A stretch of DNA of 11,352 nt from DATKBT01 sp035546295 (GTDB taxonomy: Bacteria; Acidobacteriota; Thermoanaerobaculia; Multivoradales; Multivoraceae): contig DATKBT010000118.1 in the NCBI GenBank assembly GCA_035546295.1, forward strand, positions 1 through 11,352. Direction: 5' to 3'. How positions within the stretch are numbered: position 1 is the first letter of the stretch; each line of letters begins with the position of its first letter. Shown piece after piece: positions 1 through 7,993 of the stretch. The notes under the pieces are model-generated. The model was given only the letters and a program-made list of their open reading frames with translations, had not been told where the DNA came from and made no database searches. The position numbers and the translations under genes were made by a program.

Positions 1-90
1 CGCCTGGTTCGGCTCGTTGAGCACGCGGTAGTGCTTGGCGCGCTCGAGCGCGCCGGTGACCGCCTCGTGCGGGATCTTCTTGAGCTCCAT
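1..90 (-). CDS. Partial CDS, N-terminal 30 residues of an unidentified (possibly TPR-like) protein
   Basis: The minus strand has an ATG at 90 preceded by a purine-rich GGAGGGAGG stretch, a good ribosome binding site. From it an open frame runs 30 codons to the window edge without a stop. The peptide begins MELKKIPHEAVTGALERAKH and continues with YRVLNEPNQA, a charged amphipathic helix pair. From memory such starts occur on tetratricopeptide-type proteins of environmental bacteria, but 30 residues are too few to name a family. It lies downstream of sdhB on the same strand, after a gap of about 194 bases in which I see no gene and no clear hairpin. It could be the last gene of the sdh transcript. 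Existence of the gene is fairly sure from start, RBS and composition; function is unknown. Confidence 0.6.
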   Translation of the reverse strand, partial: MELKKIPHEAVTGALERAKHYRVLNEPNQA

Positions 91-284
91 CGTCGCCTCC
101 CTCCACCGGATGTCGCCGGCCGCACCAAATGTCGCTGGCCAGCCGAGCCGGTCGATCTCGATCTCGGATGTCGTCGAACTCTACCTCCCACCCTGCCGCG
201 GTGCGTCTCCTCGCGGCGATCTTGCCTCGCCGTCGGGCGAACCCCCACGGAGCCCGGGGCGCGACGACCTCCTTTCGCGCGCTC

Positions 285-1034
285 TCAGCCCCCCGAGAAG
301 ACCCGGAACAGCCGCGTCACTGGGTCGTAGAAGCGCGACGCCACCCGCTCCTTGAGCGGGATGATCGCGTTGTCGGTGATCGTGATGTGCTCGGGGCAGA
401 CACGCGTGCAGCACTTGGTGATGTTGCAGTAGCCGATTCCCTGGTCATTCCTGACCCCCGACGTGCGATCCTCGACGTCGAGCGGGTGCATCTCCAGCGC
501 CGCGGTGTACACGAAGAAGCGCGGGCCTGCGAACTCGGCGTGCTTGTGGTGGTCGCGCAGGACGTGGCAGACGTCCTGGCACAGGTAGCACTCGATGCAC
601 TTGCGGAACTCCTGCACGCGCTCGACGTCCTGCTGGTGGATCGTCCAGGTGCCGTCGGCGTTGTCGGGCTCGCGCGGGCGGAACGGCTTGATGCCGCGCT
701 TGACCTCGAAGTTCCAGGAGACGTCGGTGACCAGGTCGCGGATCACGGGGAAGGCCCGCATCGGCTCGATCGTCACCGGCCTGTCCTCGGGGAGATCGCT
801 CATCCGCGTCATGCACATGAGCTTCGGGCTGCCGTTGACCTCGGCCGAGCAGGAGCCGCACTTGCCCGCCTTGCAGTTCCAGCGCACGGCGAGATCGCCC
901 GCCGATTCGGCCTGGATCTGGTGCACGGCGTCGAGCACCACCATCCCCTCGGTGACGTCGGTCTGGTAGTCGCGGTAGCCCCCGTCACCGGTGGGGCCTT
1001 CCTGGCGCCAGATCTTGAAGCGGCGAATCGCCAT
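285..1034 (-). CDS. sdhB: Succinate dehydrogenase/fumarate reductase iron-sulfur subunit
   Basis: This 249-residue protein is the electron-transfer subunit of complex II, carrying electrons from the flavoprotein to the membrane quinone site. An N-terminal ferredoxin-like domain holds a plant-type [2Fe-2S] set, C54-x4-C59-x2-C62-x11-C74. The C-terminal domain has CIECYLCQDVC (C146, C149, C152, C156) and C203-x5-C209-x3-C213-P, the usual ligands of the [4Fe-4S] and [3Fe-4S] clusters. All expected cysteines are present, and C208 is an extra one beside C209. Length is normal for the family. The ATG overlaps the sdhA stop by one base (TGATG), which implies translational coupling. Sequence style and gene order C-A-B recall the mycobacterial Sdh1 iron-sulfur protein. 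The physiological direction (succinate oxidation or fumarate reduction) cannot be told from sequence. Confidence 0.96.
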   Translation of the reverse strand: MAIRRFKIWRQEGPTGDGGYRDYQTDVTEGMVVLDAVHQIQAESAGDLAVRWNCKAGKCGSCSAEVNGSPKLMCMTRMSDLPEDRPVTIEPMRAFPVIRDLVTDVSWNFEVKRGIKPFRPREPDNADGTWTIHQQDVERVQEFRKCIECYLCQDVCHVLRDHHKHAEFAGPRFFVYTAALEMHPLDVEDRTSGVRNDQGIGYCNITKCCTRVCPEHITITDNAIIPLKERVASRFYDPVTRLFRVFSGG

Positions 1035-2845
1035 CAGCCCATCTCCTCGACCAGCCGGCGGAGCTCTTCGCTCATCTCGACCAGCGGCATTCGCTCGACC
1101 TCCATCCCGCCGTCGCCGCCCTTGCGCACCGCGATGTTGACCTTCCCGTCCTCCTCGCTCTTGGCGGGATAGTCGTCGCGGAAATGGCCGCCCCGGCTCT
1201 CCTTGCGGTCGAGCGCCGAGCGCGCGATCGCCTCGGAGACGGTCAGCAGGTTGTGCAGGTCGAGCGCGGTGTGCCAGCCCGGGTTGTACTCGCGATTGCC
1301 CGGAGCGTGCGCGTTCGCGGCGCGCTGGCGCAGCTCGCGGATGCGCTCGATCGCCGCCTGCATCTCGGCCTCGACACGGACGATGCCGACGTTGCCCTGC
1401 ATCAGGTCCTGGAGCTCGTACTGGATCGTGTAGGGGTTCTCGCCCGCGGGATCACTGTCGAGCGGTCTGAGCGCCGCGCCGATCGTGGCCTCGACCTGCG
1501 AGGAGTCGAGCGAGACCGCGGCGTTCTCCTTCGCGAAGGCGGCAGCGTACTCGCCGGCGCGCTTGCCGAAGACCAGCAGGTCCGAGAGCGAGTTGCCGCC
1601 GAGCCGGTTCGCGCCGTGCAGCCCGGCCGCGCACTCCCCCGCCGCGAACAGCCCGGGGACCGACGACATCTGGCTCTCGGCGTCGACCCGGATGCCGCCC
1701 ATGATGTAGTGGGTGGTCGGCCCGACCTCCATCGCCTCCTGAGTGATGTCGATCCCGGCCAGCTCCTTGAACTGGTGGTACATGCTGGGGAGCTTCTTCT
1801 TGATGTGCTCCTCGGACTTCGGGATCTTCTCCTTGATCCAGGCGATGTCGAGGAAGACGCCCCCGTGCGGCGAGCCCTTCCCCTCCTTGATCTGGGTGAC
1901 GATGCAGCGCGCCACGTGATCGCGGGTCAAGAGCTCGGGCGGGCGCCGCGCGTCGCGGTCACCGAGCACGTAGCGCCAGCCCTCCTCGGGAGTGTCGGCG
2001 GTCTGGTCCTTGTAGAGCTCGGGGATGTCGTCGAACATGAAACGACGCCCCTCGCTGTTCTTGAGCACCCCGCCCTCCCCACGCACGCCTTCGGTGACCA
2101 GGATCCCGCGCACGCTCGGCGGCCAGACCATGCCGGTCGGGTGGAACTGGACGAACTCCATGTCGATCAGCTCGGCGCCGGCGTCGTAGGCGAGGGTGTG
2201 CCCGTCGCCCGTGTACTCCCAGGAGTTCGAGGTGATCTTGAACGCGCGCCCGATGCCGCCGGTGGCGAGCACCACCGCCCTGGCGAGGAAAGTGCGAAAC
2301 CGCCCCTTCTCCCGGTCGTAGCCCACCGCCCCGGCGACGCGGCCCGCGTCGAGCAGGACGCGCGTCACAGTGTTCTCCATGTGGAAGGTGATGCCCCGAT
2401 GGATGCCGTGGTCCTGGAGCGTGCGAATCATCTCGAGACCGGTGCGGTCGCCGACGTGCGCCAGGCGCGGGTAGCGATGCCCGCCGAAGTTGCGCTGCAG
2501 GATGCGCCCGTCGTCGGTGCGGTCGAACAGCGCGCCCCAAGCCTCGAGCTCCTTGACCCGCGCCGGCGCCTCCTTGGCGTGGATCTCGGCCATCCTCGGG
2601 TTGTTGAGATACGCGCCGCCGCGCAGCGTGTCGGTGACGTGGACTCGCCAGTCGTCGCGCTCGTCGACGTTGCCGATCGCGGCCGCCACCCCGCCCTCGG
2701 CCATCACCGTGTGCGCCTTGCCGAGCAGCGACTTGCACACCACCCCGACCGAGGCGCCGCCGGCCGAGGCCTCGATCGCGGCGCGCAGGCCGGCGCCCCC
2801 GGCGCCGATCACCAGGACGTCGTACTCGTGATGTGCGGTGTCCAC
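1034..2845 (-). CDS. sdhA: Succinate dehydrogenase/fumarate reductase flavoprotein subunit
   Basis: This 603-residue catalytic subunit interconverts succinate and fumarate with covalently bound FAD at the cytoplasmic face. A dinucleotide-binding GAGGAG lies at residues 14-19. H45 in AHTVMAEGG matches the histidine that carries FAD in this family. The active-site signatures are complete: FHPTG (H235), LVTEGVRGEGG (T251, E252), RDHVAR (R308), HYIMGGIRV (H379) and GANRLGGNSL (R414). The C-terminal helical domain is present, so the protein looks full length. The start is a GTG directly abutting the sdhC stop (TAG-GTG, zero spacing), with TGAGG about 9 nt upstream as a modest RBS inside the sdhC end. 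Expression is thus probably coupled to sdhC. The assignment to the SdhA/FrdA family is firm; oxidase versus reductase direction is not. Confidence 0.97.
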   Translation of the reverse strand: MDTAHHEYDVLVIGAGGAGLRAAIEASAGGASVGVVCKSLLGKAHTVMAEGGVAAAIGNVDERDDWRVHVTDTLRGGAYLNNPRMAEIHAKEAPARVKELEAWGALFDRTDDGRILQRNFGGHRYPRLAHVGDRTGLEMIRTLQDHGIHRGITFHMENTVTRVLLDAGRVAGAVGYDREKGRFRTFLARAVVLATGGIGRAFKITSNSWEYTGDGHTLAYDAGAELIDMEFVQFHPTGMVWPPSVRGILVTEGVRGEGGVLKNSEGRRFMFDDIPELYKDQTADTPEEGWRYVLGDRDARRPPELLTRDHVARCIVTQIKEGKGSPHGGVFLDIAWIKEKIPKSEEHIKKKLPSMYHQFKELAGIDITQEAMEVGPTTHYIMGGIRVDAESQMSSVPGLFAAGECAAGLHGANRLGGNSLSDLLVFGKRAGEYAAAFAKENAAVSLDSSQVEATIGAALRPLDSDPAGENPYTIQYELQDLMQGNVGIVRVEAEMQAAIERIRELRQRAANAHAPGNREYNPGWHTALDLHNLLTVSEAIARSALDRKESRGGHFRDDYPAKSEEDGKVNIAVRKGGDGGMEVERMPLVEMSEELRRLVEEMG

Positions 2846-3646
2846 CTACACGAGCCTCAGGTCGGTCCAGACGCCCATCGAGCAGAGCCGCACGTAGAGG
2901 TCCGAGAACGCCACCCACACCAGGCTCAGCCACGCCCACAGCATGTGCTTGCGGTTGAACGCCGAGACGCAGCGCCAGCACTGGAAGCGCATCGGCTTCT
3001 TCGAGAACTGGTCGACGAAGCCGCCGACCAGGTGGCGCAGCGAGTGGCAGCCGAAGGTGTACCCGCCGAGCAGCACGACGTTGAGCGTCAGCACCAGCGA
3101 TCCGACTCCGATCCCGAAGCTCGCCTCACCTGTCCCCGGATCGGTGAAGAAGAAACCTTTGAAAGCGTCGTACGCTAGGATGACAATGAAAACGAGGGCC
3201 AGATACAGAAAGTATCGATGGACGTTCTGGAGGATCAGCGGCAGCTTCTGCTCTCCGCGGTATCCCTTGCGCGGCTCGCCCACCGCGCACGCCGGCGGAT
3301 CGGCCCAGAACGACTTGTAGTAGGCGCCCCGGTAGTAGTAGCAGGTGACCCGGAAGCCGCCCGGCGCCCACAGGATGAGAAAAGCCGGCGAGAACGGCAG
3401 CCAGCCCGGCCACCACCCGGGCCGTGGTCCCAACCAGGCGTGGTCGGAGGCACCGAACAGCTCGGGAGAGTACATCGGCGAGAGATACGGACCGAAGGTG
3501 TAGTGCACCCCCTGAAACGCCGCCCACGTCGAATACACAACGAAGGCCGAGAGTCCAGCGAAGACGACGGCCGGCTGCAGCCACCAAGTGTCGGGCCGCT
3601 GGGTCTCGCCGAACGAGCGGCGTTTGAGCGTGGCCTCGAGTGCCAT
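2846..3646 (-). CDS. sdhC: Succinate dehydrogenase membrane-anchor subunit (Sdh1-type, single large polypeptide)
   Basis: This 266-residue protein anchors the SdhAB head and holds the quinone site. Hydrophobic segments are seen at about 24-44, 84-100, 143-160, 178-200 and 234-254, so five helices on one chain instead of the usual two small subunits. Cys/His residues sit near helix ends: C102, C120, H143, C200-H201-x3-H205, C223-x2-C226 and C255. I start at the ATG at 3646 because AGGAGG lies 5-6 nt upstream and the protein MALEATLKRRSFGE follows. The frame stays open far upstream only as antisense of the divergent gene. It is the first gene of sdhCAB. Position and character match the mycobacterial Sdh1 anchor (Rv0249c type), for which a membrane-embedded Rieske-like cluster has been reported. 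Whether this protein binds haem or an Fe-S cluster is not proven here. Confidence 0.88.
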   Translation of the reverse strand: MALEATLKRRSFGETQRPDTWWLQPAVVFAGLSAFVVYSTWAAFQGVHYTFGPYLSPMYSPELFGASDHAWLGPRPGWWPGWLPFSPAFLILWAPGGFRVTCYYYRGAYYKSFWADPPACAVGEPRKGYRGEQKLPLILQNVHRYFLYLALVFIVILAYDAFKGFFFTDPGTGEASFGIGVGSLVLTLNVVLLGGYTFGCHSLRHLVGGFVDQFSKKPMRFQCWRCVSAFNRKHMLWAWLSLVWVAFSDLYVRLCSMGVWTDLRLV

Positions 3647-3651
3647 TCGGA

Positions 3652-3657
3652 TCCTCC
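3652..3657 (-). promoter_or_regulatory. Strong ribosome binding site of sdhC
   Basis: The minus strand reads AGGAGG here, 5-6 nt before the ATG at 3646. It decides the sdhC start within a much longer open frame. Confidence 0.85.
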
Positions 3658-3742
3658 TGGGAGGCGGGCTGGTTGGTCGTCGGCGGGGACGGGGCGGGTC
3701 CGGAGCTCTCGGCGGGGCGCGTCGGGAAGCCCATTCCACCCC

Positions 3743-5911
3743 ATGGCTTCGAGGGGTGTCAAGCGAACGGACCGTGACCGCGCGGGCGGCTCGGAGAAGC
3801 CGCTCGGTCGCTTGCGAGGACAGCTCGCATGGTGGCTGCTCGGCGTCTGCCTGATCGGGCTTTCGTGGGCGCCGGGAGAGCTCGCGGCGCAGCCGGTCGC
3901 GGGCCCCGAGATCCGCGGCGCGGTCCGCGCCCCCGGTGGCGAGCCGGCGGCGGGAGCGCGCCTCGAGCTGCGCCCCTGGGCGCCGAGCCACCAGCGCCGC
4001 CTCGCCGAGCTCGGGCGCGCCTCGATCGAGCCCGTCGCTTCCGTGCTCGCCGACGCTCGGGGTCGGTTCGCGATCCGCGCGCCGGACGTCGGCGCCTGGC
4101 AGCTGGTCGCGATCCCCGAGGACGGACCCGAGATCGCGCTGCGCTTCCTGCCGCTGATCGAGGACCAGGAGGCCGGGACGATCGAGCTGCGCGAGGCGCG
4201 AACGCTCCAGGTGGTCGTGCGCGGGGCGGACGGCACGGCGATCGAGGGAGCGCTGGTGGTGGCCGACGCCCAGCGCCCGCGCGTACGCGGCGGCGACCGC
4301 TTCCCGCCCTGGCCGCAGCGCCAGACGTCGCGCACCGATGCGCAGGGGCGCGCGGTCCTCGCCGTGGCAAGCGGGCTCGATCAAACGGTCCACGCCGTCG
4401 CCGAGGGATTCCTGCTCCACTCCGAGCGGACCGGCGCGAGCCGGCTCGAGGTGACGCTCGAAGCGGCCCCCGCGGCCGTGCTCGAGGTGCGCGACGCGTC
4501 GGGCCGGCCGGCGGTCGGAGCGGTGGTGCACGAGGGCGAAGAGCTGATCCCACGCGGGGTCACCGACGAGCGAGGACGCGCGAGCGTGCCGGCGAGCGCG
4601 GAGCCTAGGGAGATCCAGGTGGAATCGGCGGATCTCGGGTCCGCGCGAGTCGAGCCCCCGGCGGCGGCGGTCGTCGCGGCGGCCGAGACTCCTCCGGTGG
4701 TGGCGGCGACGCTCAAGCCCGCGGTGACCGTCCACGGCGCCGTGGTCGACCGCAGCACGGGCGACCCGATCGGCGGCGCGCTGGTGTGGTCGGCGCGGCG
4801 AGCCGAGGACGTGGTGGAGACGAGCCCGGAAGGGCGGTTCGCGCTGACCACGTGGAGCGATGCCAACGGCGTGCCACTCATGGCAGGCGCAGCCAGGTAC
4901 TCGACCGGCTGGATCCGAATCCGGACGGCAGAGCTCGGTGTCACCGAACCGACGATCGCCCTCGAGCCCGCCGGCGTGATCTCGGGCACGGTGATGGATC
5001 CCGAAGGCGAGCCGATCCCGGGCGTCGAGCTGGTGACCGGCGCCCGCGAGTCCGGGTCCAATACGAACACGGTGGGGACGCTCTCGCGCGAGGACGGCTC
5101 CTACCGGCTGACCGGCCTCCGCCACGGCCAGGAGCTCGACCTCCGGGCGAAGCACTCGGAGTACGCGCTGCTCTGGGTCGACCTTCCGGTGCTCTCCCGC
5201 GAGCGACCGACTGCGATTCTCGACCTCCAGCTCGATCCCGGCCTGGTCGCCCGCGGCGTGGTGGTCGACGAAGGCGAGAGACCCGTCGAGGGCGCGCGCG
5301 CCTTCCTGTGGCCGAGGCCTCTCAACGACCTGCCTCCCTGGCGGCTGCAGACCTGGCGGCGCTTCGAGACGGCGAGCGCGACGAGCGACGCGGAGGGGCG
5401 TTTTCGCTTCACGCAGGTGCCGGACGGCGTCTACGACCTCGAGCTGAAGCGGGAGGGCTACGCCACGGCCGAGGTGCCCGGCATCCCGATCGGCAGCATC
5501 CCGATCAGCAGTGACGACGCGCCGACCGGCGACGGTCCGGTCGAGATCGGGCGCGGACCGGTGGCGATCACCGTGCGCGCCGAGGGCTACGCGGCGAGGA
5601 CCCTCGAGCTGGTGCTCGCGGGCCGGCTCGTGCAAGAGGTGCGGCTCGATCGCGGCGGGACGCTGCGCGTGATCGTGCCGGGCCTCGACTTCAACGCGCG
5701 GGGGTGGCCTCCGCCTACGCGGCCTCCGGACGCCCCGAAGCTCCGGCCGGCAGCGCGACGCTCACCGGCGAGGTCACCACCCTCCCCAACCTCCCGGCGG
5801 GCGCCGTGCGCGTTCGCGTCCAGACCGGCGACGGGCCGCGTCTTCGAGGCCGTCGCAACCGTCATCCTCGGCGAGACGGTCGAGGCGATCGCGTCCGAGG
5901 TGGTGCCCTGA
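3743..5911 (+). CDS. Exported protein with tandem carboxypeptidase-regulatory-like domains
   Basis: The reading gives about 722 residues. A basic N-terminus is followed by a hydrophobic stretch (about 29-43) and a likely signal peptidase site near ELAA|QP (about 48), so it is probably secreted or periplasmic. The rest is a chain of about six beta-sandwich units of the CarboxypepD_reg type. Each has a G-x-V-x-D-x-x-G-x-P-(I/V)-x-G-A/V opening and a T/S-D-x-x-G-R/S-F/Y strand, e.g. ISGTVMDPEGEPIPGVEL near 411 and ARGVVVDEGERPVEGARAF near 502. No catalytic domain is seen; such proteins are usually structural or binding. From about 5700 to 5835 the frame turns into Arg/Pro/Ser-rich nonsense while frame +1 carries the repeat-like sequence, then the original frame resumes (see findings). 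The start is uncertain: ATG 3743 has no clear RBS. It is divergent from sdhC, 96 bp apart. Confidence 0.85.
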   Translation: MASRGVKRTDRDRAGGSEKPLGRLRGQLAWWLLGVCLIGLSWAPGELAAQPVAGPEIRGAVRAPGGEPAAGARLELRPWAPSHQRRLAELGRASIEPVASVLADARGRFAIRAPDVGAWQLVAIPEDGPEIALRFLPLIEDQEAGTIELREARTLQVVVRGADGTAIEGALVVADAQRPRVRGGDRFPPWPQRQTSRTDAQGRAVLAVASGLDQTVHAVAEGFLLHSERTGASRLEVTLEAAPAAVLEVRDASGRPAVGAVVHEGEELIPRGVTDERGRASVPASAEPREIQVESADLGSARVEPPAAAVVAAAETPPVVAATLKPAVTVHGAVVDRSTGDPIGGALVWSARRAEDVVETSPEGRFALTTWSDANGVPLMAGAARYSTGWIRIRTAELGVTEPTIALEPAGVISGTVMDPEGEPIPGVELVTGARESGSNTNTVGTLSREDGSYRLTGLRHGQELDLRAKHSEYALLWVDLPVLSRERPTAILDLQLDPGLVARGVVVDEGERPVEGARAFLWPRPLNDLPPWRLQTWRRFETASATSDAEGRFRFTQVPDGVYDLELKREGYATAEVPGIPIGSIPISSDDAPTGDGPVEIGRGPVAITVRAEGYAARTLELVLAGRLVQEVRLDRGGTLRVIVPGLDFNARGWPPPTRPPDAPKLRPAARRSPARSPPSPTSRRAPCAFASRPATGRVFEAVATVILGETVEAIASEVVP

Positions 5912-6024
5912 GACTCGGGATGGGGCCGCCGCGTCACGGTCACGGCTCCGCGTCGTGCCGCGCGAGCGGGGCGCGCTCTAACCACCCGCTCACCCGCACT
6001 GATCTTCCCGCGGGCGCAACCGCG

Positions 6025-6030
6025 TAGCAT
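6025..6030 (+). promoter_or_regulatory. -10 box, probably giving a leaderless mRNA
   Basis: TAGCAT ends 7 nt before the ATG at 6038, so transcription would begin at or next to the start codon. There is no Shine-Dalgarno sequence (the spacer is CTCCCCC), and no recognisable -35 is seen. This is inferred from position and the TAnnnT pattern. Confidence 0.45.
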
Positions 6031-6037
6031 CTCCCCC

Positions 6038-6433
6038 ATGACCCCCGACTCCATGGCCCCCGACCACACTCTCGACGGCCACCGCTACATGAGCCTCGCC
6101 ACGTTCCGCAAGAACGGCGCGAAGGTCGCGACGCCGGTGTGGTTCGCCGAGGATGGCGGCAAGCTCTACGTGTTCACGGCGGGCGGCTCGGGGAAGGTCA
6201 AGCGGCTGCGCAACAGCCCGATCGCCGAGGTGGCGCCGTGCTCGGTGCGCGGCGAGCTGCGTGGGGACTGGATCCCCGCTCAGGCGATCCTGGTCGACGA
6301 CCCCGCGACCGAGGCGCGCGCCTACCGCGCGCTGCGCCACAAGTACGGCTGGCAGATGTGGCTCACCGACCTCGGGTCGAGGATCACGGGCAAGATCGAC
6401 CAGCGCGCCGTGATCGAGGTCACGTTGTCGTGA
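6038..6433 (+). CDS. PPOX-class (pyridoxamine-phosphate-oxidase fold) flavin/F420-type protein
   Basis: This 131-residue protein is a compact split-barrel of the PNPOx-like superfamily. The opening YMSLATFRKNGAKVATPVW, then GGKLYVFTAGGSGKVKRLRN and a central SVRGELRGDWI stretch are typical of the small Rv2061-type PPOX proteins, often annotated as F420-dependent oxidoreductases. These bind FMN or F420 as dimers and reduce small substrates. Length is normal and complete. ATG 6038 is chosen because of the -10 box directly upstream; ATG 6053 and ATG 6089 are alternatives in frame, the latter just before the conserved core. Cofactor choice cannot be decided from sequence. The following membrane-protein gene begins 19 bp after its stop, so they may be cotranscribed. 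Confidence 0.85.
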   Translation: MTPDSMAPDHTLDGHRYMSLATFRKNGAKVATPVWFAEDGGKLYVFTAGGSGKVKRLRNSPIAEVAPCSVRGELRGDWIPAQAILVDDPATEARAYRALRHKYGWQMWLTDLGSRITGKIDQRAVIEVTLS

Positions 6434-6452
6434 CGGCGAACGTCATGTCGTC

Positions 6453-7055
6453 ATGAGCGACCGCCCCTCCACCGATCTCCACTCCGCAACGCCCCGCCCA
6501 CCGACCCTCGGCCCCATGACCCCCACGACCACCCCCCGCTCCTCGACTCGCCTCGCGCTGCTTGCAGGCGCGATCGCGGTGACCCTCGGGCTCTGGCTGC
6601 TGCTCGACGCCTTCGGCGTGCCGGTGCCGTCGTTCGGGCGCTACTGGCCGATCTTCCTGATCGTCGGCGGCCTCGCCTCGCTGGTCGACTTCCTGTGGCT
6701 GGGCGGGCCGCCGCGCTCGGCGGGCCAGGCGATGCTCGGCATCGGCCTCGGCCTGCTCCTGTTCTCGATCACCCTGGGGTGGACCCGCCTGCTCACCTTC
6801 TGGGATTGGTTCCCCGGTGTCCCGCTGATCCTCGGGCTCGCCATCCTCACGACCTGGCTCGCCGGCGGCCGACGACGTGGGGAGCTGTTGCTGGTCGGCA
6901 TCGTCTTCTGCGTCCTCGGGCTGCTCGGTTTCGTCGCCGCCTACCCCGTGATTCGCAACATCCTGCCCTCGGCGCAGCTCCTCTGGGCGCTGGCGCTGCT
7001 CGCCGGGGGCGGAATCGCGCTGTGGCGGATCCTGTCCGCCCGCCGATCCCGCTGA
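6453..7055 (+). CDS. Polytopic membrane protein with LiaI/LiaF-like repeats
   Basis: The reading gives 200 residues with about six hydrophobic segments (about 33-52, 64-84, 90-108, 120-137, 143-163, 175-193). The pattern G-x-W-L-L-L-D-x-F ... Y-W-P-I-F-L-I-V-G-G-L is that of the LiaF transmembrane / DUF5668 unit found in envelope-stress and other small membrane proteins. A second copy (GLGLLLFSITLGW ... WFPGVPLILGLAIL) and a weaker third can be seen. No soluble domain is attached. The first 21 residues are disordered and Pro/Ser-rich, so ATG 6516 (MTPTTTPRSSTRL) is an equally good start; neither has a clear RBS. Function is unknown. Confidence 0.75.
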   Translation: MSDRPSTDLHSATPRPPTLGPMTPTTTPRSSTRLALLAGAIAVTLGLWLLLDAFGVPVPSFGRYWPIFLIVGGLASLVDFLWLGGPPRSAGQAMLGIGLGLLLFSITLGWTRLLTFWDWFPGVPLILGLAILTTWLAGGRRRGELLLVGIVFCVLGLLGFVAAYPVIRNILPSAQLLWALALLAGGGIALWRILSARRSR

Positions 7056-7109
7056 CCCAGCACCGTGCCGGCGCGCTCACGGGAACGCGGAGCTAGGGAA
7101 CAGGGAACC

Positions 7110-7892
7110 GTGAGCGATACGCGACGCTTCTACGACGACCTCGCCGACGACTACGACCTCATCTACGCCGACTGGGAGGCGTCGGTGCGCGGTCAGGGCA
7201 AGCTGATCGAGAGCTGGCTCGGCTCGGACGGGAGTGGACCGCTGCGCATCCTCGACGTGGCCTGCGGGATGGGGACCCAGGCGATCGGGCTCGCGTTGTG
7301 CGGTCACCAGGTCGTCGGACGCGACCTCAGCCCGGCCCTGATCGAGCGAGCGCGCGCGGCGGCGGCGCGCTTCGGGGCCGTGCTCGACCTCGAGGTCGGC
7401 GACATGCGCGAGCTCGAGCTCGAGGAGGCGTGCGACGCCGCCTCTTTCGACGCCGTGATCGCCATCGACAATGCCCTGCCCCATCTCGAGACCGATGCCG
7501 ACCTCGAGCGCGCGCTCGGAGCGGCCCGAGCGGCGCTGCGCCCGGGAGGGCGATACTTCGCCACGATCCGCGACTACGACCGACTGATCGAGGAGCGCCC
7601 GGCATTCGATCCGCCGCGAGCGCTCGGAAGCGGCCAGGATCGGCGAGTGGTGCTCCAGGTGTGGGACTGGGACGGCGACGGCCGCGGCTACACGCTCGAC
7701 CTGCTGATCCTGCGCCGGACGACAGCGGGCGAATGGTCCGTGCGCTCGCGCACCGGGCGCTACCGGACCCTCCTGCGAGCCGAGCTCGAGAGCGTGGCGG
7801 AGCGTGCGGGGCTGGTGGCGAGCCGCTGGATCGAGCCGGCGGAGTCGGGCTTCTACCAGCCGCTGTTCGAGGCGCGGCGGCCGCTGCGCTGA
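7110..7892 (+). CDS. Class I SAM-dependent methyltransferase
   Basis: This reading of 260 residues has a Rossmann-type methyltransferase fold. Motif I is ILDVACGMGTQAIG (about 47-60), the acidic residue ending strand 2 is D72 in VVGRDLSP, GDMRE lies near 97-101 and AIDNALPHL (about 118-126) is the post-strand-4 motif. The N-terminal FYDDLADDYDLIYADWEAS is a family-typical cap contacting the substrate, of a kind seen in small-molecule (glycine/sarcosine-like) methyltransferases. The substrate is not identifiable. I chose GTG 7110 because the conserved part begins at once and AGGGA lies just upstream. An ATG-less extension back to 7065 (also GTG) would add 15 low-complexity residues. It follows the membrane protein by 54 bp and ends just before a strong hairpin. 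Confidence 0.88.
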   Translation: MSDTRRFYDDLADDYDLIYADWEASVRGQGKLIESWLGSDGSGPLRILDVACGMGTQAIGLALCGHQVVGRDLSPALIERARAAAARFGAVLDLEVGDMRELELEEACDAASFDAVIAIDNALPHLETDADLERALGAARAALRPGGRYFATIRDYDRLIEERPAFDPPRALGSGQDRRVVLQVWDWDGDGRGYTLDLLILRRTTAGEWSVRSRTGRYRTLLRAELESVAERAGLVASRWIEPAESGFYQPLFEARRPLR

Positions 7893-7893
7893 T

Positions 7894-7940
7894 CACGACC
7901 GGCGCCCGGGCCCGCGCCGCGGGTGCGGCCGCCGGTCGTG
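7894..7940. terminator. Hairpin between convergent genes, likely bidirectional terminator
   Basis: CACGACCGGCG (7894-7904) pairs perfectly with CGCCGGTCGTG (7930-7940), an 11-bp stem around a GC-rich 25-nt loop that can pair further. It begins two bases after the methyltransferase stop and lies between that gene and the convergent mazF. No U-tract follows, so it may work by hairpin alone or with Rho. Confidence 0.6.
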
Positions 7941-7993
7941 GGCTGCGGGCTACGCGGTGCGCCACCTTTCTTTGCACCGGCGAAGTCGAGCGA

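Noticed and set aside
1184..3178. Long open frame on the plus strand opposite sdhA and sdhC
   Set aside because: Antisense shadow caused by high GC; the minus strand encodes clear complex II subunits there, and the plus-strand product is Arg/Ala/Val-rich with no domain.
3218..3742. Upstream extension of the repeat-protein frame
   Set aside because: It overlaps sdhC antisense and would bury the signal peptide inside the protein.
3647..5635. Upstream extension of the sdhC frame on the minus strand
   Set aside because: It is antisense to the repeat protein gene; the sdhC start is fixed by the AGGAGG and ATG at 3646.
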